A stretch of DNA of 64,000 nt from Nostoc sp. CHAB 5844 (GTDB lineage Bacteria > Cyanobacteriota > Cyanobacteriia > Cyanobacteriales > Nostocaceae), in NCBI RefSeq assembly GCF_020829595.1, contig NZ_JAIVFW010000012.1, forward strand, positions 62,001-126,000, given 5' to 3'. Positions 49,067-58,143 of this stretch are shown here, in pieces. How positions within the stretch are numbered: position 1 is the first letter of the stretch; each line of letters opens with the position of its first letter. The notes beneath the pieces were generated by a model. It made no database searches. It saw only the letters and a list, made by a program, of their open reading frames with translations, and was not told where the DNA came from. A program made the translations under genes and the position numbers.

Positions 49067-49285
49067 TGACTCTTTTAAAACAAAGAAATAACCTGGGAAT
49101 CTCACAAACTTATAGTTAATCATCTTGAATTATCAAGACTTTTACTTTTGTTTGCTCAAATCCCCAGGATGGAAGTTTACTACTACTGCCAGTAAGAAAA
49201 ATAACTTTTACTACTTCTACTAGCGTCTAACTAAAGAAAGAGCTTTTTTGCTGTTAATCTGATCAGCAGTAGAATTAATCACACA

Positions 49286-49492
49286 TTAGTTATTTGGCTT
49301 TTTGTGCCACTGCCCATCTTCACGTTTTTCGTAATCGCGCTTTACCGCACTCCAAGCAACACGAAAAGCACTCTCTTCTTTACCATATTCTTCTTCCGCA
49401 TTATTAAATGCAGCTCGAAAAATTTCTTGGGCGTGTTTAGGCAAGTGGTCTTTTACTGAATCTGGTAATTCATCAATTTGTTGATAGGGCAT
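49286..49492 (-). CDS. ChaB family protein
   Basis: 68 residues, full length for the family: YQQIDELPDSVKDHLPKHAQEIFRAAFNNAEEEYG followed by ESAFRVAWSAVKRDYEK. ChaB is named as a regulator of the ChaA cation/proton antiporter in E. coli, though that role is weakly supported; in other bacteria small ChaB proteins appear with stress genes. It precedes no antiporter here. The PPOX gene is 20 bases upstream on the same strand, so the two are likely cotranscribed. Confidence 0.88.
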   Translation of the reverse strand: MPYQQIDELPDSVKDHLPKHAQEIFRAAFNNAEEEYGKEESAFRVAWSAVKRDYEKREDGQWHKKPNN

Positions 49493-49512
49493 AAAATCTT
49501 TACCCTGCTATT

Positions 49513-49974
49513 TTATACAGGTGATAGTGGAGACAAATTTATATGTTGTGGGTGGTAACTAGAACGGCTATCCCAATAATCAGCTTGTTTAATAGTGACT
49601 TTGAGTAAACCCAAATCTGGTTCATTCAATCCTTGAGAAAACCAAGTTTGTAATTCTGGTTTCCATAGTTCTTCTATTTTCTGGCGGTCTTTTACTAGTT
49701 GCGCTGTTCCAGAGATGGAAACATAATTCTGGTTTGCGGATGAGGTAAAACTGACATTCACTTGCTGATTATGTTCAATTTCACTCACTCTATGGGAATT
49801 GGCGCTAGTAAAAAACCATAGTGTCCCATCTGCATCTATTTCATTGATTGAGTACATAGGACAGCTGTGCAAGCTACCATCATCATTGACTGTGGTCAAC
49901 ATCCCATAGTCAATACCCTGAATTAATGATTGCAGTTGTTGAATCTGGCGATCGCGGTCTGTGGAAGTTGTCAT
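49513..49974 (-). CDS. Pyridoxamine 5'-phosphate oxidase-fold protein (general stress type)
   Basis: 153 residues. A split-barrel flavin-binding fold: LIQGIDYGMLTTVNDDGSLHSCPMYSI, GTLWFFTSANSHRVSEIEHNQQVNVSFTS, NYVSISGTAQLVKDRQKIEELWKPELQTWF. This arrangement fits the general stress protein 26 subgroup, which binds FMN or FAD; the true pyridoxal synthesis enzyme PdxH is longer. Function is inferred as stress-related redox. Likely operon with chaB downstream. Confidence 0.85.
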   Translation of the reverse strand: MTTSTDRDRQIQQLQSLIQGIDYGMLTTVNDDGSLHSCPMYSINEIDADGTLWFFTSANSHRVSEIEHNQQVNVSFTSSANQNYVSISGTAQLVKDRQKIEELWKPELQTWFSQGLNEPDLGLLKVTIKQADYWDSRSSYHPQHINLSPLSPV

Positions 49975-50120
49975 AATTTTTTGTTTTTCTATTAATTTTT
50001 CTGGATAGGATTTTTGATTACAACCAATATTGAAAACTGGTGTAATCTATTTTTTATTCTTAACACTTATCTTTGTTGATTCCTTGAGTCTAAAGATGGA
50101 ATTTTAATTCATGAATAAAT

Positions 50121-50153
50121 AGACTCCCGACTTCTTAAAGAAGTCGGGTATCT
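50121..50153. terminator. 33-nt hairpin (family copy 4)
   Basis: AGACTCCCGACTTCTT/AAGAAGTCGGGTATCT, 15 of 16 paired. It lies in the divergent spacer between the PPOX gene and the DUF5132 gene, where a terminator is not needed, so it may have another role. Confidence 0.6.
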
Positions 50154-50293
50154 AAATCAGACTCAATAAATAACCATAATTATTGCTAAAGACATAAATT
50201 TAAATTTATCTCTGTGACTTTCGGACGATGGAAATAGTTAATAGTTTAATTACGCTTCTATAGTGATTAATCACTTTTAAAGGAGTTATTCTT

Positions 50294-50848
50294 ATGGAGT
50301 CTACCTTCGATTGGGAAAAAGTGAATCTTCCTAAAATTGTTGACGGTTTGAGTGCAATAATTTTTTCACCGATGATTGTGCCTGTGGCTGAGGTAATAAA
50401 ACAACCTCTAGTCAAAACAGCTATCAAAGAAGGTATAACTTTATCACAAAGGTATCAAGAAACAGTCGCAGATACAGTTGAGGCATTTGAGCATATAGGC
50501 GCAGCTATAACTGGTAATCGTACTCAACAAACAACAGATCAATTTAATTATAGAAATGGTTCGACTTCTGAAACTTATTTAACAGATGGTAAATCTGCGG
50601 TTGCTCAAGATTTGTTAAATATAATGTCTGATTTTAATGCTGATGTTTATAAAATGACTAATGGTGCTACTGATTTGCGGTTAATAGTACCTTTAGGACT
50701 TGGTTTATTTGCGCTTTCTCAGTTAATAAAGCAAGGTTTTAAATTTGATGATATACCCTGGTACATATTAGCATGGTTTGCTTTTGATAGTTTCATAAAA
50801 CTTAATGTTACTGATGAATCACAGCAAGTAAGCATAGATAAAAATTAA
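50294..50848 (+). CDS. DUF5132-like protein upstream of the cation ATPase
   Basis: 184 residues, start backed by AAAGGAG nine bases upstream. An amphipathic first half (IIFSPMIVPVAEVIKQPLVKTAIKEGITLSQRYQETVADTVEAFEHIG) has the form of DUF5132. A middle N/T-rich stretch is followed by a C-terminal hydrophobic segment (LRLIVPLGLGLFALSQLIKQG) and a second one (IPWYILAWFAFDSFI), suggesting a small membrane-associated protein. It lies 131 bases before the P-type ATPase on the same strand; I infer a shared membrane-transport role. DUF number is from memory. Confidence 0.65.
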   Translation: MESTFDWEKVNLPKIVDGLSAIIFSPMIVPVAEVIKQPLVKTAIKEGITLSQRYQETVADTVEAFEHIGAAITGNRTQQTTDQFNYRNGSTSETYLTDGKSAVAQDLLNIMSDFNADVYKMTNGATDLRLIVPLGLGLFALSQLIKQGFKFDDIPWYILAWFAFDSFIKLNVTDESQQVSIDKN

Positions 50849-50979
50849 TCAATTTGAACTGATTAATTAATGAATAAGCTTTGAAACTCTTAACATTGCT
50901 AGGAACAGCCATCAAAGTTTCATACACTATACTTTTACAATGGAGATAAATTTCCAAATTGCAGTTTTGCAAGAAAAGT

Positions 50980-53900
50980 ATGGGGGCAAAAATTGCAGTG
51001 ATTCAAGCAGTACATACCAAAGTTAAAGGCAGAGCTAGATATAAAGTAAAAGAACTTCATAATTCAGCAGAACTCAAAACTTATCTGGAGCGATCGCTAG
51101 AGAATTATCCAGAAATAAATTTTGTGGCTGCTAATCCACTAACTAGCAAAATTTTGGTTTATTTTAACCAAGAAAAAAGTTATAAAGACATAGCCGCGAT
51201 AATTCAAAGTATTTTATTAACTTACACAGAAAAGAGTAAGTTAATTTCAACCAAGAGAAGCGAAAAAAAATTAAAAACCAACAAACTAACTGTTACTAAT
51301 CCTAAGCAGCAGGGAGAAGACTGGTATTTACTACCAGCCGATAAAGTTCTCCACAAATTAAATACCTCTCAAACCTTGGGATTATCCAGCGAGTTAGCAA
51401 CTGCAAACCTGCATAAATATGGAGCTAATGTTCTTGCACACACAGAAAAACGCTCTAATTTAAGCATCATCATTGAGCAATTTCAATCTCTGCCAGTGGC
51501 TTTACTCGGAGTTGCTGCTGGAGTATCAATGTTCACTGGCGGACTGATTGATGCGGCGGTAATTTTAGGCGTTGTAGTTCTGAATGCCGCAATTGGTTAC
51601 ACCACAGAAAGCCAATCAGAAAAAATTATTCATTCACTGAAAAATCGGGAACCAGCATCAACTTGGGTAATTAGAGACAGCAACCTCAGAGAAATTCCTA
51701 CAGAAAATGTAGTTTTAGGAGATATTTTAGCGCTCAAACCCGGCAGCTATGTAGCCGCAGATGCCCGACTAATTGCAGCAGAAAACCTGAGTATTGATGA
51801 ATCTGCTTTAACTGGTGAAAGTATCCCCGTAAATAAAATTAATGATTCCCTGACGGGTGAAGATATACCATTAGGCGATCGCTTGAACATGGCCTATAAA
51901 GGCACATTAGTTACAGGTGGTCAAGGGCTAGCGGTAGTTGTCGCCACAGGGCAAAGTACCGAAATGGGCAATATCCAACAACTGGTTGGTGAAGCCACCG
52001 CAATGGAAACTCCTTTAGCCAAACAACTAGACCAAGTAGGCAGCCAGCTAGTATTAATCAGCATGGGCATTTGCGGTTTAGTCTTTGGTTTAGGAGTATG
52101 GCGGGGATACGGCTTAGTCCAGATGCTGAAATCATCCATATCTCTAGCCGTAGCTGCGGTTCCCGAAGGCTTACCCACCGTGGCAACTACCACCCTCGCC
52201 CTCGGTATCCGCGATATGCGACGTAACCGTGTCTTGGTACGTAGCCTCAGTGCCGTCGAAGCCTTGGGTTCTGTCCAAACAATTTGCATGGATAAAACTG
52301 GGACACTGACAGAAAACAAAATGTCAGTCGTCGAAATTCAAAACAACACACACAACATCAAAGTCGCCGACGGTGAATTTACCGCAGGGGAAAAAACTAT
52401 AAATCCCTATGGCAACGATGAACTATTAAAGCTGATTCATGTATCAGTTCTCTGCAACGAAAGCCAAGTCAGCCGTGAGGGAAATGGTAAGTATGAAGTC
52501 ATCGGTTCCGCTACCGAAAACGCACTGATTTATATGGGAATTAGTTCTGGAGTAGATATCATCGACCTCAGACAAAAGTATCCCTTAGAGCAAACCAACT
52601 TGCGGTCAGAAAATCGTAACCTGATGAGTACAATTCATCAGACTCACGATGGTCAAAAATTGGTCGCAGTTAAAGGCAGTCCTGCCGAAGTTGTAGAACT
52701 CTGCCAAACATGGGTAAAAAATGGGGAAATAGTAGAATTAACAGCAGCCGATAAAAGAGCGATCGCTATTGAAAATGATCGCATGGCAGGTAAAGCCTTA
52801 CGAGTATTAGGTGTAGCCTACAACCAGATTGACGAGTCGCAAACTCATAATAACCATGAATCAGACTTGATTTGGTTAGGTTTAGTCGGCATGGCAGACC
52901 CCATCCGCAAAGGTGCGAAAGCACTAATTGGGGACTTTCATCAAGCGGGAATTGCCACCGTGATGATTACCGGCGATCAAAGCCCAACAGCTTATGCGAT
53001 CGCCAAAGAATTAGAATTAAGTCGAGAACAACAATTAGAAATTCTCGATTCCAGCAACATTAATAACCTCACCCCAGAAGCCTTAACCGCACTCAGCGAC
53101 AAAGTAGATGTATTTGCCCGCATCAGCCCCAGCAACAAACTGCAAATTGTCCAAGCCTTGCAAGCCGCAGGTAAAGTCGTTGCCATGACAGGCGATGGGA
53201 TCAACGACGCACCCGCCTTAAAAGCTGCCCAAGTCGGTGTGGCAATGGGTAAAGGCGGTACAGATGTTGCCAGAGAAGTTGCAGATATCGTCCTCGAAGA
53301 CGACCGACTCGAAACAATGATTGTTGCCGTCAGTCGCGGAAGGACAATTTACAACAACATCAGAAAGTCCGTGCATTTCCTCCTCGCCACCAACCTCAGC
53401 GAAATCATGGTGATGACAGCAGCCACAGCTGCAGGTATTGGCGAACCTTTAAATGCCATCCAACTACTATGGCTAAACTTAGTTACCGACATCTTCCCTG
53501 GCTTGTCGTTGGCGATGGAAGCACCAGAACCCGAAGTCTTGAGTCAGCCACCCCGCAACCCCGATGAACCAATCATCAAAAAATCCGACTTTGGCAGAAT
53601 CGTGTTTGAGTCCGCTGGCTTATCTATCAGTACCTTAGTAGCTTACGCCTACGCTATCCGCAGATATGGCTTTAGCCCGCAAGCCAGTACCGTTGCCTTT
53701 TTCACCCTAACTTCAGCCCAACTCCTACATACAATTAGCTGTCGTTCCGAACATCACAACTTATTTAGCAAAGAAAAACTGCCACGCAATGCCTATTTAA
53801 ATACAGCCATTATCGGCTCTTTTGCCATTCAAATTTTAGCGATCGCCCTGCCACCTTTAAGAAACCTCTTAAAGATTACCCCCATTAATTTTGTAGATAC

Positions 53901-54018
53901 TGCCGTCATCATTGGTAGTGCATTGTGGCCTTTATTGTTAAATGAAACAACAAAATCTATCCAGCCACAAAATAATTCCTTACCCTTACTTCTTCCAGAT
54001 CCTAATGCACAAACCTAG
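50980..54018 (+). CDS. P2A-type cation-transporting ATPase with an N-terminal HMA-like domain
   Basis: 1,012 residues from ATG 50980 (a TTG at 50959 is in frame). The first ~90 residues (VKGRARYKVKELHNSAELKTYLE...IILVYF type) resemble an HMA-like domain but lack its CxxC metal site. Then the P-type core: DESALTGESIPV, the phosphorylated D438 in DKTGTLTENK, KGSPAEVVELC, MITGDQSPTA, TGDGINDAPALK. PEGLP in membrane helix 4 and NLVTDIFPGLSLAMEAPE in helix 6 fit Ca2+-type P2A pumps, not Cu or Zn pumps. It probably exports a divalent cation; Mn2+ is possible. Confidence 0.9.
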   Translation: MGAKIAVIQAVHTKVKGRARYKVKELHNSAELKTYLERSLENYPEINFVAANPLTSKILVYFNQEKSYKDIAAIIQSILLTYTEKSKLISTKRSEKKLKTNKLTVTNPKQQGEDWYLLPADKVLHKLNTSQTLGLSSELATANLHKYGANVLAHTEKRSNLSIIIEQFQSLPVALLGVAAGVSMFTGGLIDAAVILGVVVLNAAIGYTTESQSEKIIHSLKNREPASTWVIRDSNLREIPTENVVLGDILALKPGSYVAADARLIAAENLSIDESALTGESIPVNKINDSLTGEDIPLGDRLNMAYKGTLVTGGQGLAVVVATGQSTEMGNIQQLVGEATAMETPLAKQLDQVGSQLVLISMGICGLVFGLGVWRGYGLVQMLKSSISLAVAAVPEGLPTVATTTLALGIRDMRRNRVLVRSLSAVEALGSVQTICMDKTGTLTENKMSVVEIQNNTHNIKVADGEFTAGEKTINPYGNDELLKLIHVSVLCNESQVSREGNGKYEVIGSATENALIYMGISSGVDIIDLRQKYPLEQTNLRSENRNLMSTIHQTHDGQKLVAVKGSPAEVVELCQTWVKNGEIVELTAADKRAIAIENDRMAGKALRVLGVAYNQIDESQTHNNHESDLIWLGLVGMADPIRKGAKALIGDFHQAGIATVMITGDQSPTAYAIAKELELSREQQLEILDSSNINNLTPEALTALSDKVDVFARISPSNKLQIVQALQAAGKVVAMTGDGINDAPALKAAQVGVAMGKGGTDVAREVADIVLEDDRLETMIVAVSRGRTIYNNIRKSVHFLLATNLSEIMVMTAATAAGIGEPLNAIQLLWLNLVTDIFPGLSLAMEAPEPEVLSQPPRNPDEPIIKKSDFGRIVFESAGLSISTLVAYAYAIRRYGFSPQASTVAFFTLTSAQLLHTISCRSEHHNLFSKEKLPRNAYLNTAIIGSFAIQILAIALPPLRNLLKITPINFVDTAVIIGSALWPLLLNETTKSIQPQNNSLPLLLPDPNAQT

Positions 54019-54046
54019 TATTTTATCAACTTGTTTTGCAGGATAA

Positions 54047-54169
54047 AACGAACCGCAAAGCTCGCAAAGTTCGCAAAGGAAGAGAAAAAAGAGAATTAAA
54101 ATTGATAAATTATTAATCTAATACATTAATCTTTTTCCTTTGTGTCCTTCGCGTCCTTGGCGGTTCGTT
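54047..54169. repeat. Inverted-repeat element between the ATPase gene and metK
   Basis: AACGAACCGCAAAGCTCGCAAAG at 54047 pairs imperfectly with CTTCGCGTCCTTGGCGGTTCGTT at the right end. It belongs to the CGCAAAGGCGCAAAG repeat type also seen at 62163-62200. Just after it (about 54207-54235) are TTCGCAA heptamers. Confidence 0.6.
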
Positions 54170-54304
54170 AAAATTTCTCACGCAAAGACGCAAAGGTGCT
54201 AATACCAATTCGCAATTCGCAATTTGCAATTAAAAAACCTAGATGCAGCAAAGCTTTCAGAGCTTGCATCTGTATCAGATTTTTCGTGAAATGGTATAAT
54301 TTTT

Positions 54305-55489
54305 ATGAAAAAAGACTTCATGTTTACATCAGAATCAGTAACTGAAGGGCATCCTGATAAATTGTGCGATCAAATCAGCGATGCCATAGTAGACCGCTTT
54401 TTACAACAAGACCCTTACGCCAGAGTTATTACCGAATGTGCTGCTTCCACAGGTATTTTATTTATTGCTGCCCGATTTGAACCAAACGCGAATGTAGACT
54501 TTACAAATATAGCCAGACAAGTAATAGAACAGGTTGGTTACGAACAAAAAGAATTTAATGGTAAAACCTGTAGTATTTTGACCAGCTTGCGAGAATTGCC
54601 AGCTAGTCAATCTCACTTATTTGACGAAAATAATTTATCTGATGAAGAGATAGAAAAAATTACCGTTACAAATCAAGTTACAGTCTTTGGTTTTGCCTGC
54701 AATCAAACATATACACTCATGCCACTGCCGATTTGGCTGGCACACAAATTAGCTAGACAATTAAGTGAAGTCAGACACAAAAATATCCTGCCATATCTAA
54801 CTCCTGATGGTAAAACTCAAGTAGGAGTAGAATACAGCGATCGCCGTCCTGATAGAATTCATAGTATTACCGTCATTGCCAGTCAAAATAAAGCTGGCAA
54901 ACCTGATTACCAGCAATTACAAACTGATATTCGAGAAACAGTAATTAATCCTGTCTTTGAACATGAAGAAATTCGCCCAGATGCGAAAACAAGAATATTT
55001 ATTAATCCTGATGGGCCATTGATTAAAGGTGGGCCAGCAGTACATTCTGGCTTAACTGGCAGAAAAAATGCCATAGATACCTACGGCGAATATTCTAAAC
55101 ATAGTGGTTCAGCCTTGAGTGGCAAAGACCCCATCAGAATAGATAGGATAGGAGCTTATATTGCTCGTTATGCAGCCAAAAATGTAGTCGCTGCCAAACT
55201 TGCTGATGAATGCGAAGTGCAGCTAAGTTATTCCATTGGTTTGTCTCGTCCGGTGAGTGTGCAAGTAGAAACTTTTGGCACAGGGAAAATTTCTGACGAA
55301 GAAATTACTAATCTGTTAGAAAAGCATTTTGATTTCCGCTTGGCAGGAATTATTAAACAGTTTAATTTAAGACATTTACCGACAATTCATCAAGGCGGTT
55401 TTTATCGACAACTAGCAGTTTATGGTCATGTTGGACGGATGGATATAGATTTACCGTGGGAAAAAACAGATAAAGTTGGCATATTTTGA
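54305..55489 (+). CDS. metK: S-adenosylmethionine synthase, divergent subtype
   Basis: 394 residues. The overall MetK family is certain: FTSESVTEGHPDKLCDQISDAIVD at the start, NPDGPLIKGGPAVHSGLTGRK, LSGKDPIRIDR, and the end YGHVGRMDIDLPWEKTDKV. It makes SAM from ATP and methionine. However, the usual G-D-x-GLTGRK is V-H-S-GLTGRK, so an Asp that contacts methionine and ATP in E. coli MetK is His here, and GGGAFSGKD is SGSALSGKD. This is a second MetK subtype, probably extra to the housekeeping enzyme that cyanobacteria normally carry elsewhere. Confidence 0.9.
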   Translation: MKKDFMFTSESVTEGHPDKLCDQISDAIVDRFLQQDPYARVITECAASTGILFIAARFEPNANVDFTNIARQVIEQVGYEQKEFNGKTCSILTSLRELPASQSHLFDENNLSDEEIEKITVTNQVTVFGFACNQTYTLMPLPIWLAHKLARQLSEVRHKNILPYLTPDGKTQVGVEYSDRRPDRIHSITVIASQNKAGKPDYQQLQTDIRETVINPVFEHEEIRPDAKTRIFINPDGPLIKGGPAVHSGLTGRKNAIDTYGEYSKHSGSALSGKDPIRIDRIGAYIARYAAKNVVAAKLADECEVQLSYSIGLSRPVSVQVETFGTGKISDEEITNLLEKHFDFRLAGIIKQFNLRHLPTIHQGGFYRQLAVYGHVGRMDIDLPWEKTDKVGIF

Positions 55490-55531
55490 GAGTGAATGAA
55501 CGTGAATTCGATGCATTTAAAAAACCCTGTG

Positions 55532-56278
55532 TTATTCTGACTCCTGATTCCTGACTCCTGAATTCTGCTGTATTTGCTTTTGCTGTTCTTGTAGCCAACC
55601 TTCAAAAAGTTCATTCAACAGCCGTACTTTCATCTGTTCATCTAGTTGTGCTGGGATAAATTTCTCTAACCGCAAAATGACGACCCATTCGGCTATTCGG
55701 GCTGGTGGTAGAACTTGACCTGGTTGACTGCTAGATAATAACTGTACCATTCCTGGATGAATTGCTTGTAGTTCAACTGGGCCGACTAACCCACCAGTTT
55801 GGGCTTCTGGGCCTTGAGAGTATTCTTTTGCGACTTCTGCAAATGACTGTTCTTTGGCCTGAAGTCGAAAGTATAGTTCTTGGACAAGTCCGATATCTTG
55901 AGTGCGTAGCAGAGAATAAATTACTTTATCCAGTTTTCCTTTGTTTTGAAAAAAATAAGATTCTATTTTGCTACCCCAAGTAGCGATTTTGAATTTCTCT
56001 ATTTTCAGCTTGCGAATTGTGACTGCTTCTAATTGATCTGCGGTTATTCCGTGATACGCCATCCAGGCTTGAATGTCGGTATCAGTTTTTAATTGTCTTT
56101 CTGTGTAAAACTGCTGTTGAGCGCGAGTAATTTCTTCTGGTGTACATTCTACAGATGCGATCTCTTCATCGATAATTAATTCCCGTAGTAGCTGTGGCAG
56201 CATCTGGTAACTTGCCAGTAAAGGAATTAGCTCATTAGCCTGGATTGTACGGTTGCCAATTTGGATAACTTCTGTCAT
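55532..56278 (-). CDS. Parvulin-type peptidyl-prolyl isomerase
   Basis: 248 residues without a signal peptide. An N-terminal helical part (LIPLLASYQMLPQLLRELIIDEEI, TPEEITRAQQQF) like SurA/PpiC chaperone regions, then a degenerate parvulin domain: QSFAEVAKEYSQGPEAQTGGLVGPVELQAIHPGM and PPARIAEWVVILRLEKF. Such proteins in cyanobacteria are sometimes linked to type I secretion; no secretion gene is adjacent here. The last ten residues (NSGVRNQESE) are encoded by an STRR (TCCTGAC units), so the original C-terminus was probably a little shorter. Confidence 0.82.
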   Translation of the reverse strand: MTEVIQIGNRTIQANELIPLLASYQMLPQLLRELIIDEEIASVECTPEEITRAQQQFYTERQLKTDTDIQAWMAYHGITADQLEAVTIRKLKIEKFKIATWGSKIESYFFQNKGKLDKVIYSLLRTQDIGLVQELYFRLQAKEQSFAEVAKEYSQGPEAQTGGLVGPVELQAIHPGMVQLLSSSQPGQVLPPARIAEWVVILRLEKFIPAQLDEQMKVRLLNELFEGWLQEQQKQIQQNSGVRNQESE

Positions 56279-56444
56279 TTTTTATTCCGGCTGCGATCGC
56301 ATCATTACGCAATTCATTTTTACACATTCAAATACATTGGCACTTAGTTATCTTAAAAGTATGGTTAACAAAAATTAAAGATGTAGAAAACTGTTGCTTC
56401 CTACATCTTGATTACATCTTCATTTCTGGTCAAAAGTTAAGATT

Positions 56445-56819
56445 TTACAAAGTTTCTAAAAAGCTCAAAAGATCCGCCATTTCTTGGGGACTCGGCTGGA
56501 ATTTAGGCATAGGTGGCGTTTCACCGCTAATAACTTGGTGAATCAACTTATAACGTGATTTACGTTTAGAAACAGCTTGTAAACTAGGGCCGACTCGCCC
56601 ATCTGCTTGCCAACCATGACAACCAGCGCAGTTAATTTGAAAAATAGCATTTCCTTGAACTGAGTCTCCGGTTAAAGACAGAACAGTTTTAACGTAGGGA
56701 TCTGAGGCTTGTACCATTTGAACACCAAAGATGCCCAAAGGAATTACCAGCAGTATCGCTAGAACCAATAAAGCGATCCGCTGAATCAGAATTTCAGGTT
56801 TGGTAATCTGGTTATCCAA
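56445..56819 (-). CDS. cytM: Cytochrome cM
   Basis: 124 residues if it starts at TTG 56819 (LDNQITKPEILIQRIA), where I recall homologs begin; ATG 56900 would add 27 residues with no family look. One membrane anchor (IALLVLAILLVIPLGIFGVQMV), then a c-type domain with CAGCH haem site and the axial Met in PPMPKFQPSPQEM. Small, thylakoid- or plasma-membrane cytochrome found in nearly all cyanobacteria, thought to affect electron flow under stress. Divergent from petG. Confidence 0.85.
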   Translation of the reverse strand: MDNQITKPEILIQRIALLVLAILLVIPLGIFGVQMVQASDPYVKTVLSLTGDSVQGNAIFQINCAGCHGWQADGRVGPSLQAVSKRKSRYKLIHQVISGETPPMPKFQPSPQEMADLLSFLETL

Positions 56820-57027
56820 AAGGTTTGCTGTAAAAGTGTAAGTGTTTTCAAATTTTTCATTTCCTACACATAGCTTAAAAGTTCTTGATTTGCACTGCAA
56901 GCACAGATGACTGTTTTCTCACAAGTGGTCATCGCTCAAAAACACTGTGGCGAACGGGATTCGCCGTAATTTGGTAAAATCAAAAACGGGATATGAATCA
57001 TTAATAATTGCAAACAGGAGATTTAAA

Positions 57028-57141
57028 GTGGTTGAACCCCTGCTTTCAGGCATTGTGCTTGGTCTAATTTTTGTGACTCTTGCGGGTCTGTTTTACGCTG
57101 CATATAAGCAATACAAGCGTCCCAACGAGTTGGGTGGTTGA
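57028..57141 (+). CDS. petG: Cytochrome b6f complex subunit PetG
   Basis: 37 residues from a GTG ([32 protein letters not shown]..., written in part), the full and invariant length of PetG. CAGGAG lies seven bases upstream. It is a single thylakoid-membrane helix that stabilises the b6f complex, which links photosystem II to photosystem I. A longer frame from 56947 is open but has no homologous content before the GTG, so the short form is right. Divergent cytM is a neighbour in many cyanobacteria. Confidence 0.95.
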   Translation: MVEPLLSGIVLGLIFVTLAGLFYAAYKQYKRPNELGG

Positions 57142-57313
57142 TGTAGTAGGGAATAGGGAACAGGGAACAGGGAACAGGTGAGCCACTGCGGTGGGCAGGT
57201 TTCCCGACTTGAGATAACTGTCGTCAAGTGGCGAACCCGAAGGGTGACAGGGTTAAAAACCTTGTAGTGTCTGGGTTTTCTCCTCTGTTAATTTCCCTGG
57301 CTATAAAGGCTAA

Positions 57314-57419
57314 TAGAATTCGCGGCTACACAAGCGAAGTCCGCCTGCGCGGACTAATGGAAAATCAAAGGATTGAAACCCGCGCAGGCGGGTTTTGTCT
57401 GTGTAGCTGCGGTTTCTAA
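57314..57419. repeat. Imperfect inverted-repeat element (GCGGCTACACAAGCGAAGTCCGC type)
   Basis: GAATTCGCGGCTACACAAGC at the left and the reverse complement of TGTGTAGCTGCGGTTTCTAA at the right are the ends of ~41-bp imperfect arms; inner arms CCGCCTGCGCGGACT and AACCCGCGCAGGCGGG are GC-rich. A widely scattered type of cyanobacterial spacer repeat. Before it (57150-57175) are GGGAACA heptamers. Confidence 0.65.
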
Positions 57420-57459
57420 CTGCCCATTTTGTTAAGTAGAGGAGATGTAGAATTGCAGC

Positions 57460-58038
57460 TTATGATTCTACGTCCCCATCATTGTCTGTAGTTGATGGCA
57501 TAACTCTGTAGAAGGTCAGGGCTGTGTTACCGTAAACTTTTTGGCGACAGATTTCCCAATTTGGTATCAGTGGCGGTGTCCAGCCTTGGGGATTATGTTC
57601 TACGGCGATTTCACCCTTGGCATCTAATAAATTATAGTCAGCGATCGCTTCTAGGACAGGCTGATATAATCCACTGGCATAAGGCGGATCGAAGTAAATC
57701 TTGTCAAACTGTTTTCCTGACAAACTTTTTAACTGTTGAATCACATCACCACGCAATAGCTGCCATTTTTGTTCACCGTTAGCTAATTGCTGCCAATTTT
57801 GTTGAATAATCGCACAGGCTCGGCTTGATTGCTCAATTCCCACTACCAAGCTGGCTCCTCTACACAAAGCCTCTGCGCCCATTGAACCACTACCCGCGCA
57901 CAAATCTAGCCAGCGACAACCTACAATTTCGCCTTGCCAAATATTAAAAACAGCTTCTCGTACCCGTGCGCTTGTGGGTCTAGTTTCTTTACCTGGTAAA
58001 GTTTTAATCGGACGTTTGCCGTAAATTCTCAAACTCAT
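57460..58038 (-). CDS. rsmD: 16S rRNA (guanine966-N2)-methyltransferase
   Basis: 192 residues. Typical start MSLRIYGKRPIKTLPGKETRPTSARVREAVFNIW, SAM-binding WLDLCAGSGSMGAEALCRGA near residue 48, and the catalytic FDPPYASG near 117. It methylates G966 of 16S rRNA on the assembled small subunit. The ATG is preceded by STRR units (ATTGACC) and has no Shine-Dalgarno site. HisH follows on the same strand after a ~105-base repeat spacer. Confidence 0.92.
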   Translation of the reverse strand: MSLRIYGKRPIKTLPGKETRPTSARVREAVFNIWQGEIVGCRWLDLCAGSGSMGAEALCRGASLVVGIEQSSRACAIIQQNWQQLANGEQKWQLLRGDVIQQLKSLSGKQFDKIYFDPPYASGLYQPVLEAIADYNLLDAKGEIAVEHNPQGWTPPLIPNWEICRQKVYGNTALTFYRVMPSTTDNDGDVES

Positions 58039-58143
58039 GATAATTGGTCAATGGTCAATGGTCATTCAACATTTGCCAACGACAAATGACATAGACGCGC
58101 CAGCGGCTTCCCGAAGGGTAGGACAAATGACAAATAACAAACC

